This document shows positions 1 to 8,083 of a stretch of 42,765 nt of DNA, in pieces. The notes beneath the pieces were generated by a model. The model saw only the letters and a program-made list of their open reading frames with translations. It was not told where the DNA came from and did not search any database. This stretch comes from Gallionella sp. (GTDB lineage: Bacteria > Pseudomonadota > Gammaproteobacteria > Burkholderiales > Gallionellaceae). The stretch is taken from positions 1 through 42,765 of the forward strand of contig JAQTYN010000026.1 of the NCBI GenBank assembly GCA_028688275.1. The letters are read 5' to 3'. The position numbers and the translations under genes were made by a program. Numbering within the stretch: position 1 is the first letter of the stretch; the number at the start of each line of letters is the position of its first letter.

Positions 1-80
1 CGTTCATATGCTCTTGTACCAATTGGTGATAACGTTTGACCAAGCGTGGGTCTAGCCCTGATTGTGTTTTTTAAAGTCAT
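1..80 (-). pseudogene. possible N-terminal remnant of a transposase (window edge)
   Basis: On the minus strand an ATG at 80 opens a frame (MTLKN...) that runs off the window. In an overlapping frame the same DNA reads as a more protein-like stretch, LDPRLVKRYHQLVQEHMN. A frameshift in the A-run after the start codon would join the two. The second peptide resembles the start of IS4-type transposases, but this is memory of style rather than an alignment. The call is weak because only about 27 codons are visible. Confidence 0.2.
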
Positions 81-109
81 CGCCTATCCTGCCATTACTT
101 CATAGACTT

Positions 110-192
110 GTGTAGATACCTATGCCTAAGACTCCCCTCGCCCACTTGTGGGAGAGGGGCAGGGGAGAGGGTGCGCCGTAGGCGTGAATGCT
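110..192. repeat. palindromic intergenic repeat, partial copy of the 31267-31540 element
   Basis: It contains GTGTAGATACCTATG, the same terminal sequence as the inverted repeats of the element at 31267-31540. Next comes a palindrome (CTCCCCTCGCCC ... GGGAGAGGGG) and a GAGAGGGT-CGCC-AGG-GAATGC tail shared with about 31349-31412. Only one terminal repeat is seen here. The copy is either truncated or a mosaic. Confidence 0.6.
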
Positions 193-198
193 ATGGCA

Positions 199-666
199 TC
201 AAGCGAGCGCATGCGCCAATTCTCGTGCTTTATCTACTACCGTGTCCCAATGTTCCGCATAACGATGTCCGCCGTCTGGCGTAATGGTGCGGCTGTCATA
301 GTGCGGCATCAGCGCGCAGGTTTCGTGATAGTCGATCACGTCATCGTCTTCAGCCAAAAACAAATGGATAGACGTGGCGCGATGCAGGTTTTCGGCTTCG
401 CTTTGGCAGCGCGCAAATCCCGTAATATAGTCAGCCGTCACCGTAAAAAATTCACCTGTTTTGTAATTTTCATAAGTTTTGCCGACCCGCGCCGCTACTT
501 TTTCCGCTGGGTTCATCGAGGGATTTACCATGATGCAAGCAGCACCAAATCGCTGCGCAAAATAATGCGCCCAAAAACCGCCCAGCGAAGTGCCAATAAA
601 TATCAACCTACCGCAGTTAACCCTGAGTAAATCAGCTGAAAGTCTGGCAGGATATGGGTTTTGTCG
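199..666 (-). pseudogene. YqiA/YcfP-family (UPF0227) alpha/beta hydrolase, 5'-truncated
   Basis: This is the C-terminal two thirds of a small serine esterase-like protein of the YqiA/YcfP family. The nucleophile elbow GTSLGGFWAHYF is clear, followed by NPSMNP and a late acidic stretch (EDDDVIDY) and GGHR that would supply the Asp and His of the triad. The frame stays open back to an in-frame stop at 667-669, and no ATG precedes the elbow. The only in-frame start is a TTG at 606, immediately before the elbow. Intact homologues of about 180-190 residues begin with a YLHGF strand some 50-60 residues upstream of the elbow, and that part is absent here. The break coincides with the left side of the transposase gene at 686, so mobile element activity probably removed the amino terminus. 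It is unlikely to be functional. Confidence 0.7.
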
Positions 667-685
667 TTAACAGAGGAGTCACCCA

Positions 686-1636
686 ATGGGTGAGGCGAAA
701 CGGAAGCGGTCGAAACAGTCAGAAGCACTGAATACATGCGCAGGGGTGCAGACGGTAGCGGGTCGTGTGCAAGTGCGTTGGGAAAGTAAAAGTGCGGCGA
801 CCCCGATGGGTCAACTGGCGTACTTTATCGAGTTTCTCACCTTGACTGGTTTATGGGCGCGCTGGCTAGAAAGTTGCCCGCTGGTGTATACCAGCCACAA
901 TGCGCCGAGCAAATCCGATGTGCTTGGCACGTGGATGTTATCCATCCTGTCTGGTCACAAGCGTTATTCCCACGTCACGACGATTCGTTGCGATGGCGTT
1001 AATCCTAGCCTGTTGAATATGAATAAGGTCATCTCGGAAGACGCCCTGCGCAACGCGCTCAAGCGCATACCTGAAGACGAAGGGACGGCGTGGCTGGATA
1101 CACACCTCCACGATAGCGTCGCACCGTTGCTGGACGCAGCTTGGATTCTGGATACCGACACCACCGTCAAACCGCTGTATGGCAAGCAAGAAGGTGCCGT
1201 GGTTTCCTACAACCCCAAGAAACCTGGTCGTCCTTCGCATACCTATCACACCTATCTGATGGCAGGACTGCGCCAAGTCTTGGGTGTTGAAGTCCATGCT
1301 GGAAATGAACATGTTGCCTGCCATACTCAGCCAGGGTTGCTGAAGCTACTTGACGATCTCCCCGCCACACGCAAACCCGCGCTGGTGCGCGGCGACTGTG
1401 CGTTCGGCAACAACCCATTGATGCGCGAATTGGAAGCGCGTGATCAGCCATATCTGTTCAAACTGAAGCTAACCACAAACGTTAAACGTCATATTGGACG
1501 GCTGTTCCGTGAAAACGACTGGACGAATGCAGGTCAGGGCTGGGAAGGGCGTGACAGCCGACTGGCACTCACGGGTTGGGCTGAAGCAAGGCGGGTGGTG
1601 GTACTGCGACGTCCGATTAAGGGTGAGATGTGGTAG
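686..1636 (+). pseudogene. IS1380/IS4-like DDE transposase, C-terminally truncated
   Basis: The 316-residue product contains a first catalytic Asp context (WILDTDTTVKPLYGKQEG), the tract YNPKKPGRPSH typical of IS1380-group DDE transposases, and a second Asp context (VRGDCAFGNN). Family members run to roughly 430-460 residues, with the catalytic Glu in the last third. Here the frame ends at MW-stop, 37 bases before the convergent end of the res gene, so the Glu-bearing part is missing. The protein should be inactive. The ATG at 686 follows AGAGGAGTCACCCA, an adequate ribosome binding site. I could not fix the terminal inverted repeats. The left end must lie between about 640 and 685, where the hydrolase frame is interrupted. 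Confidence 0.75.
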
Positions 1637-1672
1637 GGGCTAGTCAACGGCAAACTAACGCGGCTCAATAAG

Positions 1673-4561
1673 CTACGCGCTCACCGCCTCTTTGATAAGC
1701 TCAATCATCTGTTTATTTTTCAATTGGCGTTTAAACACCACTTTGACCTCGCCGCCCAATTGGGCAAAAAACGCTTCGGCATGTTGGATTTTTTGCTTCT
1801 CGTTTTCAGCCAAGTCCCCTTCGCTTTTACCCTTGGACTCAACCACCAAATTCAACTCACTTTTGCCATCCATCCCTTTCACCATATAGACAAAATCAGG
1901 CGAATAAGTATTGCCGCCCACTAACGGAATGCGGATCGAATTTTTGGGGATTTTGGTGTAAACAATGACTTCCTGAATGCGTGCATTGATGTTTTCCAGT
2001 TCCAACTCAGAATCATAGAAAACCTCATTGAACAAATAATTATCAGGCGGGGTATCTTGACTGGACAAAACACCCACCCCCGCACTATCAATGCTTGCCA
2101 GCACTTCCCCATTTTCTTGGGTCAATTTTGTTGGATGCACCGCATTGCGGGTTTGGCGATAATTGACGGTGAATTGACCAAACACATGCGCCATCAAGTA
2201 CGCATTAAAGCCTTGTTTGAGGTTGCGAATGGTCACCAAACTCAGATACGGGTTAATGTCCAATTTTCCCATCCGCAACAATTCGCCAAACACCTCATGC
2301 AGCATGGCAATCCCAAGTGCAATTTCTTTGGATAACGCGGTCAAAAATGCCTGATAACCCATCATTTTGAACGGCAAAATCTCCATTTGGATGCTGTGTT
2401 CAACGCGATAACTCGCTTGGTTTTGTTCAATCACCAAGCGTTGTTGTTGGCTCATGCTGCCTGATTTAACAAAGGCATCACGGCGTTCAATCAAATAGGC
2501 TTTGAACAGCGATTTAAAATCGTGCGCATTATCCAACTTGTATTCCAGCACCACTTTTTGGTTAATCGCCTCCCATATCGCTTTCAACTCGTCGTATTTT
2601 CCCACTCGGATGCTGGTTGTGTGTTTGGCTTTGCCGCCCGTTTTAACCTTGCCGTCTTTCAAGCCTGTGCCAAACGCCTTGGGATAGTTGGCTTTGAGCT
2701 TGTCAAAACCGCCTTCTTTGAAATCGTTGTTGCGCTTGATAATGCCATCATCGCCCAACTTTTCCAGCAAGGCATCATCGTCTGAAAATTCGGGATAAGC
2801 CTTTAACAACGCTTGAATCATCGCCTCATCCAGCTTGACTTGATTGATCTTAATCCCTGATTTATCGTTAATTTCCTGCGTCAGTTTGGCGATAAAATCC
2901 TGCTCGGTAAAGTCAACGTAATAATGCAGGTCGTGCGACTTGCTTTTATCGCGGCTCATGTATTCGTTGACGGGCAAGCGCAATCCACGTCCTACTTCTT
3001 GCAACTTGGACGTTTCGCTGCCGCTGGAACGTAATTTGCAAATTTGAAAGATATTCGGATTATCCCAACCTTCGCGCAGCGTCCATTTGGAAAAAATAAA
3101 TCGCCGTGGGTTATCTAAGCTCAAAAGCGTTTCTTTGTCATGCAGAATCTCCACCATTTCTTGCTCAATGGCTTCGTCCTTATCGCTGTTATCCGCCGAA
3201 AAGTAACCGCCATGCGTGGCAGAAACGTCTTCCAACGCCTCGCGCAAATGCTGCTGATAAGCAACATCAGTTTCTTGCGCAATCAAACTTTCTAAATGTG
3301 CTTTGACCGACTGTTCAAAATACCCCCGCATTGCCCCCTCTTTGGCGCGGTAGCTTTCAATGTTGTCGATGAAGAACAAGCTCAACGGTTTAATGCGCGG
3401 GCGTTGGCTTAACAGCTCTTTTTCAATCTCAAAATGCCGCACGATGGCTTGCTGCAACATTTTGTTTTGCAAGGTTTCGGAATACGAGAACGGGTTAATC
3501 CTATCCCCTTTTTGTAGTTCCAAGCCATTGGATAACACCAGCTTGCTGCGATTAAACTCACTGACTGTTAAATCGCTCATGGCGGGATGCACCCGCGAAA
3601 AGCTGTCCTTTTTCGCCAGTTTGAAGGGTTTTTTCACCCCGTTTTCCGTCAGCTCAAAAGCAGCCTCGCTATCCAATCCCACCAACTTGAGCGTGGCATC
3701 ACTCCCTTGGGCAAATTTTTCAACATGCGCCACAATGCCTTTCACCAAGTCTTGATTGAACGCATCCACCGCACTGAGCTGATACAGCAAGTTTTCAAAT
3801 TGCCCGTCAAAAGTCGCGCCATAGCGCAGGGTAAATTGCGGCTTAAACTTGCGGATATTGGCAAAGGTTTTGTTATCGGTTTTGAACAAGTGCGGTTCAT
3901 CAATCACCAACACGGGGCGAGTATGCGCAATGGCAGCAAACGCCATGCTGAATTGATCGAACAGGGCGACATCAAAGGATTTCGCCAAGGTAGGCGAGTT
4001 AATCATCCCCGCGTTAATCACCAGCACATGAATGGTATGGGTATTGGTGCGACTGTCGGCGCGGCAAAACTCCATAATCGCCTGCGGCATCCGCTCCTTT
4101 TTGTTCTTGTTATTCTTTTGGCTTTGCACCTCATACACTTGGATTTTTTTATCCTCATAATCCAGTTTGAAATGCTCACGCGCCGCTTCCGAACTTAAAA
4201 AGCTCACCGTCCCCGCTTTAATCGCTACACGCGGCACGACGATGATGAACTTGAATAAGCCAAAGCGTTTATTCAGCTCAAAAATGGTTTTGGTATAGGC
4301 GTAGGTTTTGCCCGTCCCCGTTTCCATAGACACATCAAAAATCAAATTTTCGGGATTTTCCAAGTGTAGCGGAGCGGTCAATCCCCCTGCTTTTTGCAAG
4401 GCGCGCAGATTGTCTTTCAGTCGCAACGCCGCCAAAGCCATCACAGGGTTTTCAACGTGCGAAGCAGGCAACGCATGACCAATCGCATCAAAGACTTGAA
4501 CCACTGCATCCACCGCCGCCGTTTGGTGCGGCAAATCTCGTTCAAAATTAAAGCCTGCCAT
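1673..4561 (-). CDS. res: type III restriction endonuclease subunit Res
   Basis: This is the ATP-dependent translocase/nuclease partner of the Mod methyltransferase. Mod recognises the site, and Res cleaves after ATP-driven communication between two unmethylated sites. Visible in the 962 residues are helicase motif I (TGTGKT, about 81-86), motif II DEPH (221-224), motif VI QEVGRGLRLPV, and a C-terminal PD-(D/E)XK nuclease (SPDFVYM then VVESKGK, around 888-909). The length matches the family (about 950-1000). The ATG is preceded by ATAAGG six bases upstream. It is encoded downstream of mod on the same strand, but with a GIY-YIG gene and two hairpin repeats between them. All catalytic motifs are present, so it appears functional. 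Confidence 0.93.
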   Translation of the reverse strand: MAGFNFERDLPHQTAAVDAVVQVFDAIGHALPASHVENPVMALAALRLKDNLRALQKAGGLTAPLHLENPENLIFDVSMETGTGKTYAYTKTIFELNKRFGLFKFIIVVPRVAIKAGTVSFLSSEAAREHFKLDYEDKKIQVYEVQSQKNNKNKKERMPQAIMEFCRADSRTNTHTIHVLVINAGMINSPTLAKSFDVALFDQFSMAFAAIAHTRPVLVIDEPHLFKTDNKTFANIRKFKPQFTLRYGATFDGQFENLLYQLSAVDAFNQDLVKGIVAHVEKFAQGSDATLKLVGLDSEAAFELTENGVKKPFKLAKKDSFSRVHPAMSDLTVSEFNRSKLVLSNGLELQKGDRINPFSYSETLQNKMLQQAIVRHFEIEKELLSQRPRIKPLSLFFIDNIESYRAKEGAMRGYFEQSVKAHLESLIAQETDVAYQQHLREALEDVSATHGGYFSADNSDKDEAIEQEMVEILHDKETLLSLDNPRRFIFSKWTLREGWDNPNIFQICKLRSSGSETSKLQEVGRGLRLPVNEYMSRDKSKSHDLHYYVDFTEQDFIAKLTQEINDKSGIKINQVKLDEAMIQALLKAYPEFSDDDALLEKLGDDGIIKRNNDFKEGGFDKLKANYPKAFGTGLKDGKVKTGGKAKHTTSIRVGKYDELKAIWEAINQKVVLEYKLDNAHDFKSLFKAYLIERRDAFVKSGSMSQQQRLVIEQNQASYRVEHSIQMEILPFKMMGYQAFLTALSKEIALGIAMLHEVFGELLRMGKLDINPYLSLVTIRNLKQGFNAYLMAHVFGQFTVNYRQTRNAVHPTKLTQENGEVLASIDSAGVGVLSSQDTPPDNYLFNEVFYDSELELENINARIQEVIVYTKIPKNSIRIPLVGGNTYSPDFVYMVKGMDGKSELNLVVESKGKSEGDLAENEKQKIQHAEAFFAQLGGEVKVVFKRQLKNKQMIELIKEAVSA

Positions 4562-4597
4562 ATTTACCTTATAAAAAACACTAATCCGTCAGCACCC

Positions 4598-4671
4598 GTC
4601 ATTCCCGCGAAGGCGGGAATCCATTTACTGGGGTTAAATTCAACTTGGATTCCCGCCTTCACGGGAATGAC
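4598..4671. repeat. hairpin repeat, CATTCCCGC/GCGGGAATG family
   Basis: Two arms, ATTCCCGCGAAGGCGGGAAT and ATTCCCGCCTTCACGGGAAT, each internally palindromic and inverted with respect to each other. They surround a core containing GGTTAAATTCAA. The copy at 5091-5183 has the same arms with the core motif in reverse complement. It lies between res and the GIY-YIG gene. Confidence 0.85.
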
Positions 4672-4724
4672 AGCAAAGAGGTTTTCGCAGAAATGATGGC
4701 GATTCGGGGCAGTAATCCATTTCC

Positions 4725-5018
4725 CTAACCCTCAATCAAGCTCAAATATAAATCCTGCCAACTACTATTGGTTTCCTCAATCAATCGAATTTTCCACAGT
4801 CGATTCCATTTTTTAAGCTGCTTTTCGCGTGTAATGGCAGACAACATCTCTTCATGCACTTCGTAATAAACCAGACGATGCACTTGATATTGTTTAGAAA
4901 ATCCATCCACCAAGTCTTGTTTATGTTGCCACACACGCTGAATCAAATTGCTCGTCACGCCAATATAAAGCGTACCGCGTGCTGCGTTGCTTAAAATATA
5001 CACACAGGGTTGTTTCAT
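4725..5018 (-). CDS. GIY-YIG domain protein (UPF0213/YhbQ-like)
   Basis: A 97-residue single-domain GIY-YIG nuclease-fold protein. The hallmark pair is present as CVYILS near the start and GTLYIGVT some ten residues later, followed by a conserved Arg in LIQRVWQHK and the REKQLKKWNR helix with the usual acidic and basic residues. Stand-alone members are common in bacterial genomes, and most have no assigned role. It sits between mod and res on the same strand, separated from each by a hairpin repeat. It may therefore be an insertion into an ancestral mod-res operon rather than a component of the restriction system. The ATG at 5018 follows a poor ribosome binding site. Confidence 0.85.
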   Translation of the reverse strand: MKQPCVYILSNAARGTLYIGVTSNLIQRVWQHKQDLVDGFSKQYQVHRLVYYEVHEEMLSAITREKQLKKWNRLWKIRLIEETNSSWQDLYLSLIEG

Positions 5019-5090
5019 ATTTGCTGTGCCTAAAAGTAGATTGTCGTTAAAACATTACCGCCCGCATTCCCGCATTCCCGCATAGAACCC

Positions 5091-5183
5091 GTCATTCCCG
5101 CAAAGGCGGGAATCCATGTTGAATTTAACCTCAATAAATCACATAGAGCCAATAAAATGGATTCCCGCCTTCGCGGGAATGAC
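5091..5183. repeat. hairpin repeat, CATTCCCGC family, second copy
   Basis: Same arms as 4598-4671 (GTCATTCCCGC...GCGGGAATCC and GGATTCCCGCC...GCGGGAATGAC), with a longer core carrying TTGAATTTAACC, the reverse complement of the core motif in the other copy. The two copies bracket the GIY-YIG gene. The open frame here at 5030-5266 is only the repeat read through. Confidence 0.85.
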
Positions 5184-5267
5184 GGCGAGGACGTTTTTGC
5201 TGGAGTGACCACGACAAAGTTTTTGCGCGAATGACGTTGGGATAAATTTTTGATGGGCAGTGCCATG

Positions 5268-7298
5268 TCAGTTAAACCGAATATCTAAGGTCAACTCTAT
5301 GCCTTTGCGGTTGTTGTAGCCCTTCACCGCTTCGGTCATTTCGCGTTGGATTTTGCTATCCAGTCCCCAGCCGAACACCACCAAGCGGCTAGGGGCGAAA
5401 GCGGGGTTGTTGTCCAACTGTTCCAACACAGCAATCACCGCATCCAATGTCAAATCAGGTTCAACGAAATACAAAATTTTGCCCGCTGCGTAAGCGGTAT
5501 AACCGCCCAAATCCACAGCTTCGAGCGGCGCGCCCAGTCTGATCCCGTCGCGCACTGCCCACGTCAGCAACAGACTTTGGCGGTCGGCAGCATTTAAGCT
5601 ACTGGCTTCAAATAGCTCCAAGTTTTCGGTCAGCTCATCGGGCGTATCTAAATACTTGTCAAACATGGGTTGCGTGGCAAATATCTTGAATCCAAGGTCT
5701 AGTTTCTTCTCACCCCATCCCCTCCCCAACCCTCCCCTTGAAGGGGAGGGAGCGATAATTCCTTCCTCTTCAAGGGGAAGACTAGGCTGGGGATGGTGGG
5801 CTACAGTTCCTTCCTCTTCAAGGGGAAGGCTAGGCTGAGGATGGGTGGCTACAGTTCCTTCCCCTTCAAGGGGAAGGCTAGGATGGGGATGGGGTGCGGT
5901 GGAAAGAAGCGTTTCTTTTATCTTCGTCGCCGCTTTTTCAATGCGGGCTTGGGTAATGTCAAAAATCGTGGGATAACCCGCCTTGTGCGCTTCGCTTTTC
6001 GGGTCGGTCGCTTCAGCGATTTGCACGCAGATAAAACGACGATTGCCGCCGTCTTCGGCATTAAGTAGCATCACGGCGTGGGCGGTTGTGCCGCTGCCTG
6101 CGAAGAAGTCGAGGATGATGCCACTATCTACTTGCTGTACCAGTTCTTTTATCAATGAGACTGGCTTTGGAAAATCCATGATGCGCAGCCCAAAAAGAGC
6201 ATCAACATCCGCCGTTCCATTTCTGGTGTACAAATCTTTCCCGACAATTGATGAACACCCAGTTTGCTCGGAAGATAAGTCTGCAACAAAGGCTTTTCTT
6301 CTAGGTCGCCCTTCTGAAATAGAAGGCCAAAGAATCCTTCTTTCTTCTACCAATTTAGCCATCGTCTTACGGTCATAACGCCAACCCATTGGCGGACATC
6401 CATAATTTATCCCCGTGGTGGGATCAACTAAATCATAGTGAAGATTTGGTCTTCGGTCAGGGGTTGCCAAACCAACCATGTTTGCACTCGTCCAATCGCC
6501 ACGAGGGTCATTGTCGGGATTTGAGTATCCATTTAGATTTCGGTCAACGCCTCGAATACTGCGACCATATGCAAGTGCGTATTCATGGTCTATTGACGCA
6601 CCATTTTTAGACCTATTGTCTTTGTTTTGACGACTCTTCCAAATAAAGTTGGCAACAAAATTCTCCTCCCCAAACACCTCATCACACAGTATTTTTAATT
6701 GCGCTTGTTCGTTGTCGTCGATGGAAATAAAAATCACGCCGTCGTCGCGCAGTAATTGGCGGGCGAGGTACAAACGCGGATACATAAAGGTCAGCCACGC
6801 GCTGTGACTGTTGGATTTGGCTTGGGTAAATTCTAGGATGCGGCGGGCTTCGGTTTCGTCTATGCCTGCCAACTCACTGAGTTGTGGCGCGGTAAATTTG
6901 CGGTCGTCCTGATACACAAAACCATCGCTGCCCGTGTTGTACGGCGGGTCGATGTAGATCATTTTGACTTGTTCGCTATACGCGCCCATCAGGTGCTTGA
7001 GTACGTCGAGGTTGTCGCCTTTAATCAGCAAATTTTGACTAGCGGCGTGATCGGGTTTGGCGTTGTGGGCGGCATCAGCAACCAAGCGCGTGCGAATCGC
7101 CTCATTTGCCAATAGTCGGGCGTAGGATTTGCCCAACCAATTCAGACTGTAGCCTTCTTTCGAGAGCGCAGCACCGCTGTCCTGCACAATTGCTTGCAAC
7201 TTGGCGGGGATAAACGCACCGTGTTTATCAAAGCAATTGGCAAAATGTTTTTTCAAAAGCGCAAGCTGCGCTGTGTCTTGCTTGTCCTGCTGACTCAT
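5268..7298 (-). CDS. mod: type III DNA methyltransferase subunit Mod
   Basis: Site-specific adenine methyltransferase and recognition subunit of the type III system. Motif IV is DPPYNTG at residues 117-123 and motif I is FAGSGTT at 399-405. This beta-class order (DPPY first) is typical of Mod. The central part between them (about 190-380) would hold the target recognition domain. I place the start at the ATG at 7298 (MSQQDKQD), giving 676 residues. The longer frame to 7394 only reads the hairpin repeat at 7333-7388. Residues about 468-529 are translated palindromic repeat (LPLEGEG/LPLEEEG units), an in-frame insertion described separately. Res and Mod together form the complete system. The C-terminal region after the insert is intact. 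Confidence 0.92.
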   Translation of the reverse strand: MSQQDKQDTAQLALLKKHFANCFDKHGAFIPAKLQAIVQDSGAALSKEGYSLNWLGKSYARLLANEAIRTRLVADAAHNAKPDHAASQNLLIKGDNLDVLKHLMGAYSEQVKMIYIDPPYNTGSDGFVYQDDRKFTAPQLSELAGIDETEARRILEFTQAKSNSHSAWLTFMYPRLYLARQLLRDDGVIFISIDDNEQAQLKILCDEVFGEENFVANFIWKSRQNKDNRSKNGASIDHEYALAYGRSIRGVDRNLNGYSNPDNDPRGDWTSANMVGLATPDRRPNLHYDLVDPTTGINYGCPPMGWRYDRKTMAKLVEERRILWPSISEGRPRRKAFVADLSSEQTGCSSIVGKDLYTRNGTADVDALFGLRIMDFPKPVSLIKELVQQVDSGIILDFFAGSGTTAHAVMLLNAEDGGNRRFICVQIAEATDPKSEAHKAGYPTIFDITQARIEKAATKIKETLLSTAPHPHPSLPLEGEGTVATHPQPSLPLEEEGTVAHHPQPSLPLEEEGIIAPSPSRGGLGRGWGEKKLDLGFKIFATQPMFDKYLDTPDELTENLELFEASSLNAADRQSLLLTWAVRDGIRLGAPLEAVDLGGYTAYAAGKILYFVEPDLTLDAVIAVLEQLDNNPAFAPSRLVVFGWGLDSKIQREMTEAVKGYNNRKGIELTLDIRFN
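5711..5896. repeat. four tandem palindromic repeats inside mod, translated in frame
   Basis: Four copies of a CCTTCCCCTTCAAGGGGAAGG-like palindrome lie inside the mod reading frame. One is in one orientation (CCCTCCCCTTGAAGGGG) and three in the other. They encode PHPSLPLEGEGTVA, PQPSLPLEEEGTVA, PQPSLPLEEEGIIA and a reversed unit PSPSRGGLGRGWG. Total length is a multiple of three with no stop, so Mod is extended by about 62 residues and not broken. Confidence 0.85.
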
Positions 7299-7301
7299 GG
7301 G

Positions 7302-7331
7302 TTTTTCCGTAGTATAGGTTGATACGAGATA
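7302..7331 (+). repeat. 30-bp direct repeat, left of ccdAB
   Basis: TTTTTCCGTAG then TATAGGTTGATACGAGATA. It matches 27 of 30 positions with 8084-8113. The pair bracket the ccdAB module and its promoter. Confidence 0.75.
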
Positions 7332-7332
7332 C

Positions 7333-7388
7333 GTAGGTCGGGTTTCAACCCGACAGCGCGTGATAAGTCGGGATAAATCCCGACCTAC
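7333..7388. repeat. nested hairpin GTAGGTCGGG...CCCGACCTAC overlapping the ccdB stop
   Basis: The outer arms GTAGGTCGGG (7333-7342) and CCCGACCTAC (7379-7388) are perfectly complementary, and each half is also a small hairpin (GTCGGGTTTCAACCCGAC and GTCGGGATAAATCCCGAC). On the minus strand the TAG of the right arm is the stop codon of ccdB. It lies just upstream of mod and could also act as a transcription barrier between ccdB and mod. Confidence 0.85.
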
Positions 7389-7714
7389 TTCCAAGCCTGC
7401 GTTAGCAATTCATCCAGTGCATCGGCAATACGATTTCCTTCTGGAGCAAGCGAGCCAATTTTTTCACCCAACTGATTTAAGCCTATAGAAACGATCTCTA
7501 AGGGATGCAATACGACTTCGATTTCCTCAATGGTAAATTGCGGATTCATCCGACACCCATTCAAAATATCAGAAGCCGATAACGTGCTGCGCCGTACCAG
7601 TGGCACAACCACTCTGCGCTGGTAATGGTCATAGAGCGACGACTGAACTACAACCACAAAGGGGATGCTCTGCTGCTGTCGTCCTGTATTTCGGTAAATA
7701 TCAAATTGTGCCAT
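7385..7714 (-). CDS. ccdB: CcdB-family toxin (DNA gyrase poison family), altered C-terminus
   Basis: A 109-residue CcdB homologue: MAQFDIYRN at the start, VVVVQSSLYDHYQRRVVVPL matching the conserved VDVQS...RRxVIPL core, and HPLEIVSIG in place of MTSVPVSVIG. CcdB traps the GyrA-DNA complex, and CcdA neutralises it. Its ATG overlaps the ccdA stop by one base (TAATG), the usual coupling. F-plasmid CcdB and the Vibrio homologue end in Gly-Ile, and the last three residues are needed for killing. Here the protein ends QAWK-stop, and the stop lies inside a palindromic repeat. The toxin may therefore be weakened or have a rewritten tail. The identity of the family is secure, but activity is uncertain. 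Confidence 0.9.
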   Translation of the reverse strand: MAQFDIYRNTGRQQQSIPFVVVVQSSLYDHYQRRVVVPLVRRSTLSASDILNGCRMNPQFTIEEIEVVLHPLEIVSIGLNQLGEKIGSLAPEGNRIADALDELLTQAWK

Positions 7715-7965
7715 TACAGGGTTGAATACTCATCAGCGAACGAGCCTGAGCGTTCATTAAATCCGTTCCACATACTCGCCACTAACGTAGCTTGCGCCTG
7801 CCGACTGAGTTGTTCATGCTGTATTTGCGTGATGTAGTTAGATAGCAACTTTTCTACGATGGCGGACAAGTTAGGGGTAAGTGCTTTGGCTTGAGCGACA
7901 ATGTCCTCATTTAAAGTCAAATTCACGGCTCGTTTACGAATAGAATTGATAGGCAATGTGGTCAT
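7714..7965 (-). CDS. ccdA: CcdA-family antitoxin
   Basis: An 83-residue antitoxin. The amino-terminal part (RKRAVNLTLNEDIVAQAKALTPNLSAIVEKLL) is a ribbon-helix-helix DNA-binding domain. The carboxy-terminal tail NGFNERSGSFADEYSTL carries the GSFADE signature of CcdA that wraps CcdB. I chose the ATG at 7965 because AAGGGGA lies six bases upstream. The longer frame to 7995 would start inside the operator. It is first in a two-gene operon with ccdB and overlaps it by one base. CcdAB complexes repress their own promoter, and a matching operator is visible upstream. Confidence 0.92.
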   Translation of the reverse strand: MTTLPINSIRKRAVNLTLNEDIVAQAKALTPNLSAIVEKLLSNYITQIQHEQLSRQAQATLVASMWNGFNERSGSFADEYSTL

Positions 7966-7987
7966 GAGAATTCCCCTTAGCGTAAAT

Positions 7988-8036
7988 ATGCGCATGATAT
8001 GCGCATAAAAATATATTTGGAAGTGTTTTTAATCAA
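7988..8036 (-). promoter_or_regulatory. ccdAB promoter and twin-palindrome operator
   Basis: On the minus strand TTGATT (8036-8031), a 17-base spacer and TATTTT (8013-8008) form a plausible sigma-70 promoter. Immediately downstream are two identical 8-bp palindromes ATGCGCAT (7999-8006 and 7988-7995) separated by three bases. They would cover the start point. This fits ribbon-helix-helix autorepression by CcdA/CcdB. The palindromes are seen directly; their role is inferred. Confidence 0.6.
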
Positions 8037-8083
8037 TTTTGAATGCTCTTGTTGCACACGCGGTACGAAATAAGACGCATGGC

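Noticed and set aside
148..630. 160-residue plus-strand ORF at the left edge
   Set aside because: It is antisense to the hydrolase frame, which has clear alpha/beta-hydrolase motifs.
5030..5266. 78-residue minus-strand ORF between mod and the GIY-YIG gene
   Set aside because: It is almost entirely the CATTCCCGC hairpin repeat read through (PAKTSSPSFPRRRES is a well-known repeat translation). No ribosome binding site or family.
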